A stretch of DNA of 64,000 nucleotides from Methylobacterium sp. (GTDB lineage Bacteria > Pseudomonadota > Alphaproteobacteria > Rhizobiales > Beijerinckiaceae): the NCBI GenBank assembly GCA_002928875.1, contig PERO01000021.1, positions 62,001 to 126,000 on the forward strand. The letters run 5' to 3'. The notes under the pieces were generated by a model that had not been told where the DNA came from, made no database searches, and saw only the letters and a program-made list of their open reading frames with translations. This document shows, one piece after another, positions 1 through 8,461 of this stretch; position 1 is the first letter of the stretch; the number at the start of each line of letters is the position of its first letter. The position numbers and the translations under genes are program-made.

Positions 1-1
1 G

Positions 2-289
2 ATCGGCATGGCCGCGCCGAAGGAAGGCATCTTCCCGGTGCCGTCGGGCATCGCGGTCGTGAAGGGCGGCCCGCATACGGACCTCGCCTTCGCCTATATC
101 AACGAGCTTCTCGGCTCCGAGGTGCAGTCGAAGATCGCCGGCCCGACCTTCGCCATGCCGACCAACACCGATACTCCGGTGCCGGCGGGCATGCCGACGG
201 ATGCGAAAATCCACACGATCGACTGGGCCTTCGTGGCCGAGAATCGCACCGAATGGGTGAAGCGCTGGGACCGCGAGATGGCGACCTGA
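2..289 (+). CDS. ABC importer substrate-binding protein, spermidine/putrescine type (C-terminal fragment)
   Basis: Only the last 95 residues are in the window; the gene begins upstream. The fragment has the look of the C-terminal lobe of a PotD-like periplasmic binding protein: a segment with P-S-G-I-A-V-V-K-G, then a helix with AFAYINELL, and an end rich in W and R (VKRWDREMAT). The family binds a small ligand in the periplasm and hands it to the membrane permeases. The assignment is supported by the PotA/PotB/PotC-like genes that follow 39 bases later on the same strand. The ligand cannot be read from the fragment; the downstream enzymes suggest a ureide, hydantoin or imide rather than a polyamine. 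Confidence 0.75.
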   Translation: MGMAAPKEGIFPVPSGIAVVKGGPHTDLAFAYINELLGSEVQSKIAGPTFAMPTNTDTPVPAGMPTDAKIHTIDWAFVAENRTEWVKRWDREMAT

Positions 290-328
290 GGACCAGGGCC
301 GCGGCCTCGCCCGCGCCCGTGATCGATC

Positions 329-1405
329 ATGTCTGACCCGGCTTTCCTTGATGTGCGGCAGGCGACGAAGAGCTTCGGCGCCACGCGTGTGCTCGATGGC
401 GTCGACCTCGCGGTTGGGAAGGGTGAGTTCGTCTCCCTTCTCGGGCCGTCGGGCTGCGGAAAAACCACGCTCCTGCGCCTCATCGCAGGGCTGGCGGCGG
501 CGGATTCCGGCCGGTTCCGCCTCGATGGCCAGGAGATCGCGGCCTTGCCGCCGCACAAGCGCGATGTCGGCGTCGTCTTCCAGAGCTACGCGCTGTTTCC
601 GCATCTGACGGTCGCGGAAAACATCGCCTTCGGCCTCAAGGCCAAGGGGGCACCGGCGGGTGTGATCGCCGAAACCGTGAAGCAGTTCCTTGGCCTGGTG
701 CATATGGAGGCGCTGGCCGACCGTTCCGTACGTGCCCTCTCCGGCGGGCAGCAGCAGCGGGTGGCGGTCGCGCGCGCGCTCGCGGTGAAGCCGAAGCTGC
801 TGCTTCTCGACGAACCCTTCTCCGCGCTCGATCGCAAGCTGCGCGAGACGATGCAGATCGAGCTTCGCCGCCTCCTGCGCGAACTGGCGATCACCGCGAT
901 CTTCGTGACGCATGATCAGGACGAGGCGCTCATCATGTCCGACCGGATCGCCGTGATGAATCGCGGGCGGATCGAGCAATTCGAGACGCCCGAGGCGATC
1001 TACGCGCGGCCCGCAACGCCCTTCGCGCTGGAATTCGTGGGTCTCTCGACCCGCATCGCCGGCACGGTGACCGCTTACGATGAAGCGGGCTTCGTGACGG
1101 TCGACACGCCGCAGGGCCAACTCGTGGCCCGGGGGCGCTTTGCGGCGGGAAGCCCCGTGCTGCTCGGCATCCGGCCCGAGCGCATCCGGTTCGGGACGGA
1201 GGGCGGCGAAAACCGGATCGCGCCCGTGCTGCGGGATATCGTGTTCCAGGGGGCAAGGGTCCAGGCCCATTTCGTCAGCCCGGATGACCGGCCAATCCTG
1301 ATCGAGACCTCCGCCGCCCTGCCTGCGGGTCTCGCGGCCGGCATGCCCGTGCCGATCTCGTTTGCGGCGGCGGATACCCTCGCCTACCCCGCCGAGGCCG
1401 CGTGA
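329..1405 (+). CDS. ABC importer ATP-binding protein, PotA-like
   Basis: This 358-residue protein has all nucleotide-binding motifs: Walker A GPSGCGKT at 39-46, the Q-loop VVFQSYALFP near 82, the signature LSGGQ at 137-141, Walker B LLLLDEP at 157-163 and the switch VTHD at 193-196. A C-terminal TOBE-type regulatory region follows from about residue 235. Its length and the C-terminal domain are typical of PotA/FbpC/UgpC-class ATPases. It hydrolyses ATP on the cytoplasmic face to drive the two permeases encoded directly downstream; its stop overlaps the next start by 4 bases. Substrate is inferred only from context. Confidence 0.92.
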   Translation: MSDPAFLDVRQATKSFGATRVLDGVDLAVGKGEFVSLLGPSGCGKTTLLRLIAGLAAADSGRFRLDGQEIAALPPHKRDVGVVFQSYALFPHLTVAENIAFGLKAKGAPAGVIAETVKQFLGLVHMEALADRSVRALSGGQQQRVAVARALAVKPKLLLLDEPFSALDRKLRETMQIELRRLLRELAITAIFVTHDQDEALIMSDRIAVMNRGRIEQFETPEAIYARPATPFALEFVGLSTRIAGTVTAYDEAGFVTVDTPQGQLVARGRFAAGSPVLLGIRPERIRFGTEGGENRIAPVLRDIVFQGARVQAHFVSPDDRPILIETSAALPAGLAAGMPVPISFAAADTLAYPAEAA

Positions 1406-2238
1406 TGAACAGCCTCGCCGGCAACCGGGTGATCTGGCTCGCGGTGCCCGCGCTCGGCTTCCTCGCGATCTTCTACGCCGCGCCGCTGTTCTATCTGCTC
1501 GCGCGCAGCTTCATCGGGCCGAACGGCTTTTCAATCGGGCTTTTCACGGCCTTTTTCGCCGATGCCTACAACTGGCGCGTCATCGGCAACACCCTGCGCA
1601 TCGCGCTGCTGGTGACGCTGGTTTGCCTCACCGTGGGTTATCCCGTCGCCCTGGCCTTGGCGCGTTCGAAGGGGCTCGCGCAGGTGATCCTGCTGACCGC
1701 GATCATCCTGCCGCTCTCCGTGGGTGTGGTGGTGAAGGCCTTCGCCTGGCAGATCGTGCTGCGGCGCGACGGGGCGATTGCGAAGCTGCTGGTCTCCACC
1801 GGCATCTGGGACGAGCCGCAACGCCTGCTCTTCACCGAGCCCGGCCTGGTGATCGGCGCGGCGAATGTGTTCCTGCCCTTCATGATCCTGCCGATCTATT
1901 CGGTGGTGAAGCTCATTGATCCGCGCCTCTGGGAAGCCGGCGCGACGCTCGGCGCGAGCCCGCTCTACCGCTTCCGCAAGATCATCCTGCCGCTGACCAT
2001 GCCGGGCCTGATCAGCGGTATGGCCTTCGTCTTCTCGATGTCGGTCTCGATGTTCGTGATCCCCAGCCTGCTGATGGGCGACCGCTTCCAGACGCTCGCC
2101 ACGCTCACTGGCCGCTCCTTCCTGCTGATGCGCAACGAGGCACTCGGTTCGGCGACCGCCGTGGTGCTGCTGGTGCTCGCGGTTTCGATCGTCGTGGGTT
2201 CGACCTGGCTGTCGCGCCGGATCGGGAGGTCGGGATGA
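1402..2238 (+). CDS. ABC importer permease, PotB-like
   Basis: A 278-residue integral membrane protein with about six hydrophobic segments, starting with one at residues 9-33. The EAA-type coupling loop that contacts the ATPase is visible as WEAGATLGASPLYRFRKI at about 176-193. It is the first of two permeases of the heterodimeric channel. The ATG start lies inside the 3' end of the ATPase gene (ATGA overlap), so translation is probably coupled. Confidence 0.9.
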   Translation: MMNSLAGNRVIWLAVPALGFLAIFYAAPLFYLLARSFIGPNGFSIGLFTAFFADAYNWRVIGNTLRIALLVTLVCLTVGYPVALALARSKGLAQVILLTAIILPLSVGVVVKAFAWQIVLRRDGAIAKLLVSTGIWDEPQRLLFTEPGLVIGAANVFLPFMILPIYSVVKLIDPRLWEAGATLGASPLYRFRKIILPLTMPGLISGMAFVFSMSVSMFVIPSLLMGDRFQTLATLTGRSFLLMRNEALGSATAVVLLVLAVSIVVGSTWLSRRIGRSG

Positions 2239-3035
2239 CCGCGATCGAAAAGGCCGCGAGCGCGCTCGTCTGGTTCGTCGCAGCCTTGGCGGTGATCTTC
2301 CTGCTGTCGCCGCTCGTCATCACGATCGCCGTCTCGTTCGGGGATAGCGCGGTGTTCTCTCTGCCGCCGCCGGGCTGGTCCACGCGCTGGTACGAGCGGC
2401 TGCCGAACACGCGCGGGCTTGCGGCCTCGCTCGGCACATCGGTGCAGATCGCGGCGCTCTCGACGCTTGTCTCGCTTGTGCTCGGCACGCTCTGCGCCAT
2501 TGCGCTGGTGCGCGGCGAATTCCGGGGGCGCGAGGCGATTGCGACCTTTCTCGTCTCTCCGCTCATGTTGCCGGGACTGGTCGTGGGCATCGCGATGCTG
2601 CAGGGCTTCCGCGCCATGGGCCTGCGGGATGCCTGGCTGAGCCTGCTCGTGGCGCATGTCATCATCACCATGCCCTATGTGGTGCGCACGGTTCTGGCGT
2701 CGCTCAGCCTCTTCGATTTCACCCTCATCGAGGCCGCCCGGACGCTCGGCTGCAACACGATGCAGGCCCTGCGCAAGGTGATGGTACCGGCGCTCGCCCC
2801 GGCCTTCCTCACCTCGGGCATGTTCGCCTTCCTCGCTTCCATGGACAATTATCCGATCTCGATCTTCTTCACCGATGCCTGGACCAAGACCCTGCCGATC
2901 CAGATGCTGCAACTGGTGGAGGAGCGCCCCGACCCGATGATCGCCGCCGTCTCGACCCTGTTGATCCTGCTCGCGATCCTCGCGATGATCATCGGCGACC
3001 GGCTTGTGGGCCTGAAGAAGCTCGCGGAGTTCTGA
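2235..3035 (+). CDS. ABC importer permease, PotC-like
   Basis: A 266-residue membrane protein and partner of the preceding permease. The EAA loop is seen as IEAARTLGCNTMQALRKV at about 170-187. Six hydrophobic segments are visible. It overlaps the preceding gene by 4 bases (ATGA) and its last base is the first base of the next gene, so transporter and hydrolase genes form one transcription unit. Confidence 0.9.
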   Translation: MTAIEKAASALVWFVAALAVIFLLSPLVITIAVSFGDSAVFSLPPPGWSTRWYERLPNTRGLAASLGTSVQIAALSTLVSLVLGTLCAIALVRGEFRGREAIATFLVSPLMLPGLVVGIAMLQGFRAMGLRDAWLSLLVAHVIITMPYVVRTVLASLSLFDFTLIEAARTLGCNTMQALRKVMVPALAPAFLTSGMFAFLASMDNYPISIFFTDAWTKTLPIQMLQLVEERPDPMIAAVSTLLILLAILAMIIGDRLVGLKKLAEF

Positions 3036-3991
3036 TGCCCCCGCCCGATCTCCCTGCGACGGACCGCGATTTTCAGGGCTATCGCGCCGGCGAACCGTCG
3101 ATCCTCTGGCCGAACGGCGCGCAACTCGCCGTTTCGGTCGTCGTCAATGTCGAGGAGGGCGCGGAACTCGCGCTATCCGCCGGCGATGAGGCGAACGAGT
3201 TCATCTACGAGGCCAATGAGCGCACCGAAGGCGTGCGCGACCTCTGCATGGAGAGCCATTACGAATACGGCACGCGGCGCGGCTGGCCGCGCATCCGGCA
3301 GGCGCTGAAGGATCACGGCGTCACGGCCACGCTCAACGCCAATGGCCGTGCCCTCGCCTATTCGCCCTGGATCGGCGCGGAGGCCATTTCCGACGGCCAC
3401 GAGGTATCCGCCCATGGCTGGCGCTGGGAGCGGCACGCGCACATGGATGAAGCGACCGAGCGTCGCGCCATCGCCCGCACGGTGGCGGCCATCGCGGCCA
3501 GCGCGGGCACTCCCCCGCGCGGCTGGCACACGCGTTCCGCAACCTCGCCAAACACCCGCCGCCTGCTGATCGAGCATGGCGGATTTCTTTACGATTCCAA
3601 CGCCTACAACGACGATTGCCCCTATATGGCGGCGATTGGCGGGCGCGATCTCGTGATCCTCCCCTATGCCTTCGACACGAACGACATGCGGTTCCAGCCC
3701 GGCGGCGCCTTCGTGGAGGGAGACGATTTCGCGCGCTACTGCATCGCGGCCTTCGAGCGGCTCCATGCCGAAGGACGGACCGCGCCACGCATGCTCTCGA
3801 TCGGGATCCATCTGCGCATCATCGGTCGCCCCGCGCGGATCGGCGGGCTCGAACGGCTGCTGGCGCATATGGCGGGCCGCGAAGGCGTTTGGTTTGCGAC
3901 CCGCGAAGCCATCGCCCATCATTGGCGCGCGGGGCTCGGCCTGCCGGAATGGCAGCCGCGCCCTGCCCTTTCCGCCTTCGAGGTGGCATGA
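3035..3991 (+). CDS. PuuE-like polysaccharide-deacetylase-family hydrolase (allantoinase/imidase type), paralogue 1
   Basis: This 318-residue protein has the NodB/polysaccharide-deacetylase fold in the version found in PuuE allantoinase and bacterial cyclic-imide hydrolases, not in sugar deacetylases. Visible marks are WPNGAQLAVSVVVNVEEGAE near the N-terminus, ESHYEYGTRRGWPRI, SAHGWRWERH, a P-N-T-R-R-L-L-I-E segment, GFLYDSNAYNDDCPYM, PYAFDTNDMRF, and SIGIHLRIIGRPARI. These are known from memory of the family to be shared with PuuE. Expected reaction: hydrolytic opening of a five-membered cyclic amide such as allantoin, hydantoin or an imide, in the cytosol. The exact substrate is not determined by the sequence. 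Confidence 0.85.
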   Translation: MPPPDLPATDRDFQGYRAGEPSILWPNGAQLAVSVVVNVEEGAELALSAGDEANEFIYEANERTEGVRDLCMESHYEYGTRRGWPRIRQALKDHGVTATLNANGRALAYSPWIGAEAISDGHEVSAHGWRWERHAHMDEATERRAIARTVAAIAASAGTPPRGWHTRSATSPNTRRLLIEHGGFLYDSNAYNDDCPYMAAIGGRDLVILPYAFDTNDMRFQPGGAFVEGDDFARYCIAAFERLHAEGRTAPRMLSIGIHLRIIGRPARIGGLERLLAHMAGREGVWFATREAIAHHWRAGLGLPEWQPRPALSAFEVA

Positions 3992-4887
3992 TGGGTTTCG
4001 ATTTCACCGGCTATGGCGGGAACTGGCCGGATTTCCGCTGGCCCAACGGCGCGCGGCTCGCCGTTTCCGTCGTCGTGAATTTCGAGGAAGGCGCGGAGAT
4101 GCAGGTGGGCTATGGCGACCCGCTGAGCGAGCGGCTCGGCGAGGTGATCAGCGTCGTCGAGCCGGGCCGGCGCGATCGCGGGCAGGAGCAGATCTTCGCC
4201 TATGGCCTGCGCGCCGGCCTCTGGCGCATGCTCGATGCGCTGGACCGGCATGGTCTGCGCGCGACCTTCTTCTGCTGCGGCCGGGCGGTGAAGCAATCGC
4301 CGCAACTCGCGGCGGAAATCACAAAGCGCGGGCATGAGCCGGCGCTGCATGGCTGGCGCTGGCGCCCGCATGCCGATTACCTGAGCCGCGCGGACGAGGC
4401 GCGCGATCTTGATCGCGCCATCGCGGTGATCGAGGCGGCTTGCGGGGAGAAACCGACCGGGTTCTTCTGCCGTGGTGCCGAGAGCGACTGGACCCGCGCG
4501 CTGTTGATCGAGCGCGGATTTGCCTATGCTTCCAACGCCTTCGACGACGACCTGCCCTATTGGGACCGGAGCGGCGCGCGGCCCCTGCTCGTCGTGCCCT
4601 ACGCGCTCGACACCAACGACATGAAGTTCTTTCATCCCAACGGCTTCGTGCGCGCGAGCGAGATGGTGGATTATGTGACCGACGCGCTCGACGTGCTGCT
4701 CGCCGAAGCGGAGCGATCCGGCCCGCGCCTGCTGAATATCGGCTATCACCTGCGGATCTGTGGGCGACCCGCCCGCTTTCCCGCTTTCGAAGCCGTGCTG
4801 GCCCGCCTCGCGGCCTTCGGGGATCGGGTTTATGTGGCGCGGCGCTACGAGATCGCCCGCGCCTTTGCGGCAGCGGTGCCGGCATGA
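3988..4887 (+). CDS. PuuE-like polysaccharide-deacetylase-family hydrolase, paralogue 2
   Basis: The start is taken as the first of two adjacent ATG codons, giving a 4-base overlap with the preceding gene and a 299-residue protein. It shares the family frame (WPNGARLAVSVVVNFEEGAE, HGWRWRPH, DDDLPYW, PYALDTNDMKFF, NIGYHLRICGRPARF) but is clearly different from its neighbour. Where paralogue 1 and PuuE have GW-T-R and P-N-T-R-R, this one has GFFCRGAESDWTRALLIE. It is therefore likely to act on a different ring or a later intermediate rather than being a recent duplicate. A longer reading frame extends upstream inside paralogue 1 but is not needed. Confidence 0.85.
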   Translation: MMGFDFTGYGGNWPDFRWPNGARLAVSVVVNFEEGAEMQVGYGDPLSERLGEVISVVEPGRRDRGQEQIFAYGLRAGLWRMLDALDRHGLRATFFCCGRAVKQSPQLAAEITKRGHEPALHGWRWRPHADYLSRADEARDLDRAIAVIEAACGEKPTGFFCRGAESDWTRALLIERGFAYASNAFDDDLPYWDRSGARPLLVVPYALDTNDMKFFHPNGFVRASEMVDYVTDALDVLLAEAERSGPRLLNIGYHLRICGRPARFPAFEAVLARLAAFGDRVYVARRYEIARAFAAAVPA

Positions 4888-4897
4888 GGGCCGAGCG

Positions 4898-6286
4898 ATG
4901 ATCCCCCTCGCCCGTGATCTCGCCGCCGGCATCCGGTCCGATCGGCTCGACCCGGTCGCCGTCACGCGGGATGCGCTTGCGCGCTGCCATGCCTCGCAAC
5001 CCCGCCTCAACGCGCTGACCGTGATCGACGACAACAAGGCTCTCGCGGAAGCCGCGACGATCTCTGCGCGCCTGGCGGCCGGTGCGCATCTGCCGCTGGC
5101 AGGCGTGCCGATCGTCGTGAAGGACAACATCTGGGTCGGTGGCTGGCGCATCACGCAAGGCTCGCGCTACTTCGCCGATCACATCGCCCCGTGCGATGCG
5201 CTGGCTGTGGAACGCGCGCGACAGGCCGGCGCAATCGTGCTCGGCATCGGGCATTGCCCGGAATTCGCCTGCAAGGGCCTGACGCGCTCGCCGCTTTACG
5301 GCACGACGCATCACCCCATGGATGCGAGCCTCACGCCCGGTGGCTCCTCGGGCGGGAACAGCGCGATTGTCGCGGCCGGCAGCGTGCCCCTGTCCATCGG
5401 CACGGATGGCGGCGGTTCGAGCCGTCGCCCGCCCGCGCATTGCGGCCTCGTCGGCTTCAAGCCGAGCCACGGCGCGATCCCGCATCCCTTTGGCTTCCCT
5501 GAGCCTTTCTGGTGGATCACCTGCATCGCGCCCATCGCGCGCGACGTCGCGGATGCGGCCCTGCTGTTTTCCGTGATGGCCGGCCCTGATGCGCGCGACC
5601 CCGAAAGCCTTCGCCTCCTCGCGATGCGCGACGAAAGGCCGGAAGCCTTGCGCATCGCCTTCCACTCCACCCTGGGGCTCGATGTGCCGGTGGATGACGA
5701 TGTGGCGGATGGTTTCGCGAAGGCCATCGACACCCTGCGCAAGGCGGGCCTGGCCATGATTGAAACCGCGCCTGTCTGGCCCGAGCCGGAGGAGCGCGCG
5801 GCCCTGTCGGCGATCCAGTTCGCGGGGCTTGCGGCGATCCATGGCACACGCTACCGCGCCGATCCCGCGGCGATTGACCCGGATGTCGCCGCGCAGATCG
5901 AGCAAGGTTTCCGCCTGCCCGCGACCGAGGTGGCGCGCGGCCTGGAAACGAGCCAGCAGATACGCCGCGGCCTCGGCGCGTTTTTCGCAGAATTCGATCT
6001 GATGCTCTCGCCCACCACGCCTTGCGTGGCCTGGCCGCACACGGAACTCGGCCCGGCGATGATCGGCGGGAAGCCGGTCGATGCGCGCGGGCATGCCTCC
6101 TTCACGCCGCTCTACAATCACGGGCAGAACCCGGCGATTTCCATTCCCTGCGGGCGCGGTCGCGCCGGTCTGCCCATCGGATTGCAGATCGCGGGCGGCG
6201 TGGGCGAGGATCAGCGCGTGCTGGCCTTCGCGGCGGCAGCCGAGCGCATCCTCGCGGAAGCCGGCCTGTGGACGGGGCTTTCATGA
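4898..6286 (+). CDS. Amidase (amidase-signature family)
   Basis: A 462-residue amidase-signature enzyme. The Ser-cis-Ser-Lys triad can be placed: Lys75 in VVKDNIW, the cis-Ser in GGSSGG at 150/151, and the nucleophile Ser174 in GTDGGGSS. The family hydrolyses amide bonds in the cytosol. In this operon it could cleave the linear half-amide or carbamoyl product left after ring opening by the PuuE-like enzymes; the imidase plus half-amidase pair known for cyclic-imide breakdown is the closest precedent. The ATG at 4898 lies 10 bases after the previous stop; an upstream in-frame ATG would overlap the previous gene by more than 100 bases and is rejected. Confidence 0.88.
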   Translation: MIPLARDLAAGIRSDRLDPVAVTRDALARCHASQPRLNALTVIDDNKALAEAATISARLAAGAHLPLAGVPIVVKDNIWVGGWRITQGSRYFADHIAPCDALAVERARQAGAIVLGIGHCPEFACKGLTRSPLYGTTHHPMDASLTPGGSSGGNSAIVAAGSVPLSIGTDGGGSSRRPPAHCGLVGFKPSHGAIPHPFGFPEPFWWITCIAPIARDVADAALLFSVMAGPDARDPESLRLLAMRDERPEALRIAFHSTLGLDVPVDDDVADGFAKAIDTLRKAGLAMIETAPVWPEPEERAALSAIQFAGLAAIHGTRYRADPAAIDPDVAAQIEQGFRLPATEVARGLETSQQIRRGLGAFFAEFDLMLSPTTPCVAWPHTELGPAMIGGKPVDARGHASFTPLYNHGQNPAISIPCGRGRAGLPIGLQIAGGVGEDQRVLAFAAAAERILAEAGLWTGLS

Positions 6287-7053
6287 CGCGCATCCTGATC
6301 CTCAACCCTAACATGACCGAGGCGATGACGATCCGCCTCACCGAGGTTGCCGCGCGGGTCGCCTCACCCGGCACGGCGATCGCCAGCGCCACCGCGCCGC
6401 GCGGCTTCCCCTACATTTCGAGCCGGGCCGAGGCGCAGATCGCCGGGGCGATCGCGCTGGAGATGCTCGCCGAACGGCAGGGCCAGTTCGACGCGGCGAT
6501 CATCGCGGCCTTTGGTGATCCCGGCTTGATCGCGGCGCGCGAATTGTTCGATGAGCCCGTCATCGGCATGTCGGAAGCGGCGATGCTCACCGCCCTCATG
6601 CTGGGCAAACGCTTCGGAATCGTCAGTTTCGCCGCCCGCATGGCGCCTTGGTACGAGGAATGCGTGGAGATGCACGGATTGACCGGGCGTTGCGCGGGCG
6701 TGTTCTGCCTCGACGAGCCGATTTCCTCGGTCGCGGATGTCGCGGCTGAAAAGAGCGAGGCTCTGGTGACGCTCTCCGGCCGCGCCATCGCGGCGGGTGC
6801 GGATGTGGTCATCCTCGCCGGCGCGCCGCTCGCCGGGCTTGCGGCGGAGGTCGCGCCTCTCATCCCCGTGCCGCTGGTCGATCAGGCGCAGGCCGCGCTG
6901 AAACAGGCGGAAACGCTTGTGGCGCTGAAGCCGCGCAAGGCGGGTGACGGCCGGTTCAAGCGACCGCTGCCGAAGCCGAGCCACGGGCTCGCGGCCGCGC
7001 TCGCCAACCGCATCTCGCACGACGATACCCCTTCCGGAGGCTCCCATGGCTGA
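6283..7053 (+). CDS. Asp/Glu/hydantoin racemase family protein lacking both catalytic cysteines
   Basis: A 256-residue member of the hydantoin/allantoin racemase family, recognised by the start TRILILNPNMT, the motif FGDPGL at 77-82, ARELFDEPVIG and a second strand DVVILAGAPLAGLAAE. In active hydantoin racemases a Cys stands before the F-G/D-D-P-G-L motif and another in G-C-A-G-M. Here those positions are Ala76 and Gly180, so the two-base cysteine mechanism is not available. Other cysteines (127, 137, 142) lie elsewhere. It may be a non-racemising homologue, a different lyase, or a regulatory partner. It overlaps the amidase by 4 bases and the next gene by 8. Confidence 0.82.
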   Translation: MTRILILNPNMTEAMTIRLTEVAARVASPGTAIASATAPRGFPYISSRAEAQIAGAIALEMLAERQGQFDAAIIAAFGDPGLIAARELFDEPVIGMSEAAMLTALMLGKRFGIVSFAARMAPWYEECVEMHGLTGRCAGVFCLDEPISSVADVAAEKSEALVTLSGRAIAAGADVVILAGAPLAGLAAEVAPLIPVPLVDQAQAALKQAETLVALKPRKAGDGRFKRPLPKPSHGLAAALANRISHDDTPSGGSHG

Positions 7054-8461
7054 GTTCGATCTCGCGATCCGCAACGGCACGATCATCACTGCCGCCGATA
7101 CCATCACCTGCGACATCGGCATCCGGGGCGGGCGAATCGTGCAACTCGCCGAGCGGATAGAGGGTGCGGCCCGCGAGGTGGATGCGAAAGGCCTCCTCGT
7201 GATGCCCGGCGGCATCGACAGCCATGTGCATCTCGACCAGGAATCCGGCCCGGAAATCCGCATGGCCGACGATTTCGAGAGCGGCACGCGCGCCGCGCTC
7301 GCGGGCGGCAACACGACCGTCATCGCCTTCGCGAAGCAGGAGAAGGGCAAGTCGCTGCGCGCCTGTGTCGAGGCCTATCACAAAAAGGCGAACGGCAAAG
7401 CGATGATCGATTACGGCTTCCACCTCATCGTCTCAGACCCCACGCCGGGCGTGCTGAACCAGGAACTGCCGGCTTTGTTCCAGGATGGCTGCACCTCTTT
7501 CAAGGTGTTCATGACCTATGACGATCTCGTGCTGAACGACCGGCAATTGCTGGAGGTTTTCGCCGTCGCGAAACGCGAGCGCGCGCTCGTGATGGTGCAT
7601 GCCGAGGGCTACGACACCATCAAGTTCCTCACCGAAAAACTCGAATCCGAGGGCAAGACCGCGCCCTATTTCCACGCCCTGTCCCGCCCCCAGCTCATCG
7701 AGCGCGAGGCGACGCATCGCGCCATCAGCCATGCCGAACTGATCGACGTGCCGATCATGATCGTGCATGTCTCGGGCCGCGAACCCATGGAGCAGATCCG
7801 CTGGGCGAAGAGCCGGGGCTTGCGCGTCTATGCCGAGACCTGCCCGCAATACATCTCGCTCACCGCCGACGACCTGAAGGGCGAGGACCTCGCGGGAGGG
7901 AAATATGTCTGTTCGCCCCCGCCGCGCGACCGCGACAGCTGGGCCGCGATCTGGGAGGGCCTGAAGGATGGTACGTTCCAGGTGTTCTCGTCGGATCATT
8001 GCCCGTTCTATTTCGACAGCGAGGCGGGCAAGAAGCACCCCAAAGCGCGCCAATCCTTCCGCTATGTGCCGAACGGCATTCCCGGCATCGAAACACGGCT
8101 GCCGATCCTCTGGTCGGAGGGTGTCGCCAAGGGCCGGATCAGCGCGAACGACTTCGTGGCGCTGACGTCGACCAACCACGCCAAGCTCTACGGCATTTAC
8201 CCGAAAAAGGGCACGATTGCCGTGGGTTGCGACGCCGACCTCGTGCTCTGGGACCCCAACCGCAAGGAAATCATCCGGCAGGAGATCCTGCATCACGGCT
8301 CGGATTACACGCCATGGGAGGGCTTCGCGGTCACCGGCTGGCCGGTGATGACCATCGCGCGCGGGAAGATCGTGATGGATGACGGCCAGGTGCTGGCGAA
8401 AGCCGGCGACGGGCAGTTCCTCGCCCGCGATATCTCGCCCTATGCGGAGAAGGCGGCGTGA
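7046..8461 (+). CDS. hydA: Dihydropyrimidinase / D-hydantoinase
   Basis: A 471-residue amidohydrolase-superfamily enzyme with the full binuclear metal site: H60 and H62 in GIDSHVHLDQ, the carbamylated Lys153 in SFKVFMTYDD, H185 in MVHAEG, H241 in IVHVSGREP and D317 in FSSDHCP. Length matches known hydantoinases. It hydrolyses dihydropyrimidines or 5-substituted hydantoins to N-carbamoyl acids. The ATG at 7046 is preceded by a good ribosome-binding site (GGAGG at 7036-7040) and is preferred over an upstream in-frame start inside the racemase-like gene. No N-carbamoyl-amino-acid hydrolase gene is present, so the amidase or a gene elsewhere must finish the pathway. Confidence 0.93.
   Translation: MAEFDLAIRNGTIITAADTITCDIGIRGGRIVQLAERIEGAAREVDAKGLLVMPGGIDSHVHLDQESGPEIRMADDFESGTRAALAGGNTTVIAFAKQEKGKSLRACVEAYHKKANGKAMIDYGFHLIVSDPTPGVLNQELPALFQDGCTSFKVFMTYDDLVLNDRQLLEVFAVAKRERALVMVHAEGYDTIKFLTEKLESEGKTAPYFHALSRPQLIEREATHRAISHAELIDVPIMIVHVSGREPMEQIRWAKSRGLRVYAETCPQYISLTADDLKGEDLAGGKYVCSPPPRDRDSWAAIWEGLKDGTFQVFSSDHCPFYFDSEAGKKHPKARQSFRYVPNGIPGIETRLPILWSEGVAKGRISANDFVALTSTNHAKLYGIYPKKGTIAVGCDADLVLWDPNRKEIIRQEILHHGSDYTPWEGFAVTGWPVMTIARGKIVMDDGQVLAKAGDGQFLARDISPYAEKAA

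Noticed and set aside
3919-6121. Long minus-strand frames opposite the PuuE-like and amidase genes
   Set aside because: They mirror the codon bias of the plus-strand genes, are rich in Arg/Ala/Gly, show no family motif and overlap well-supported genes.
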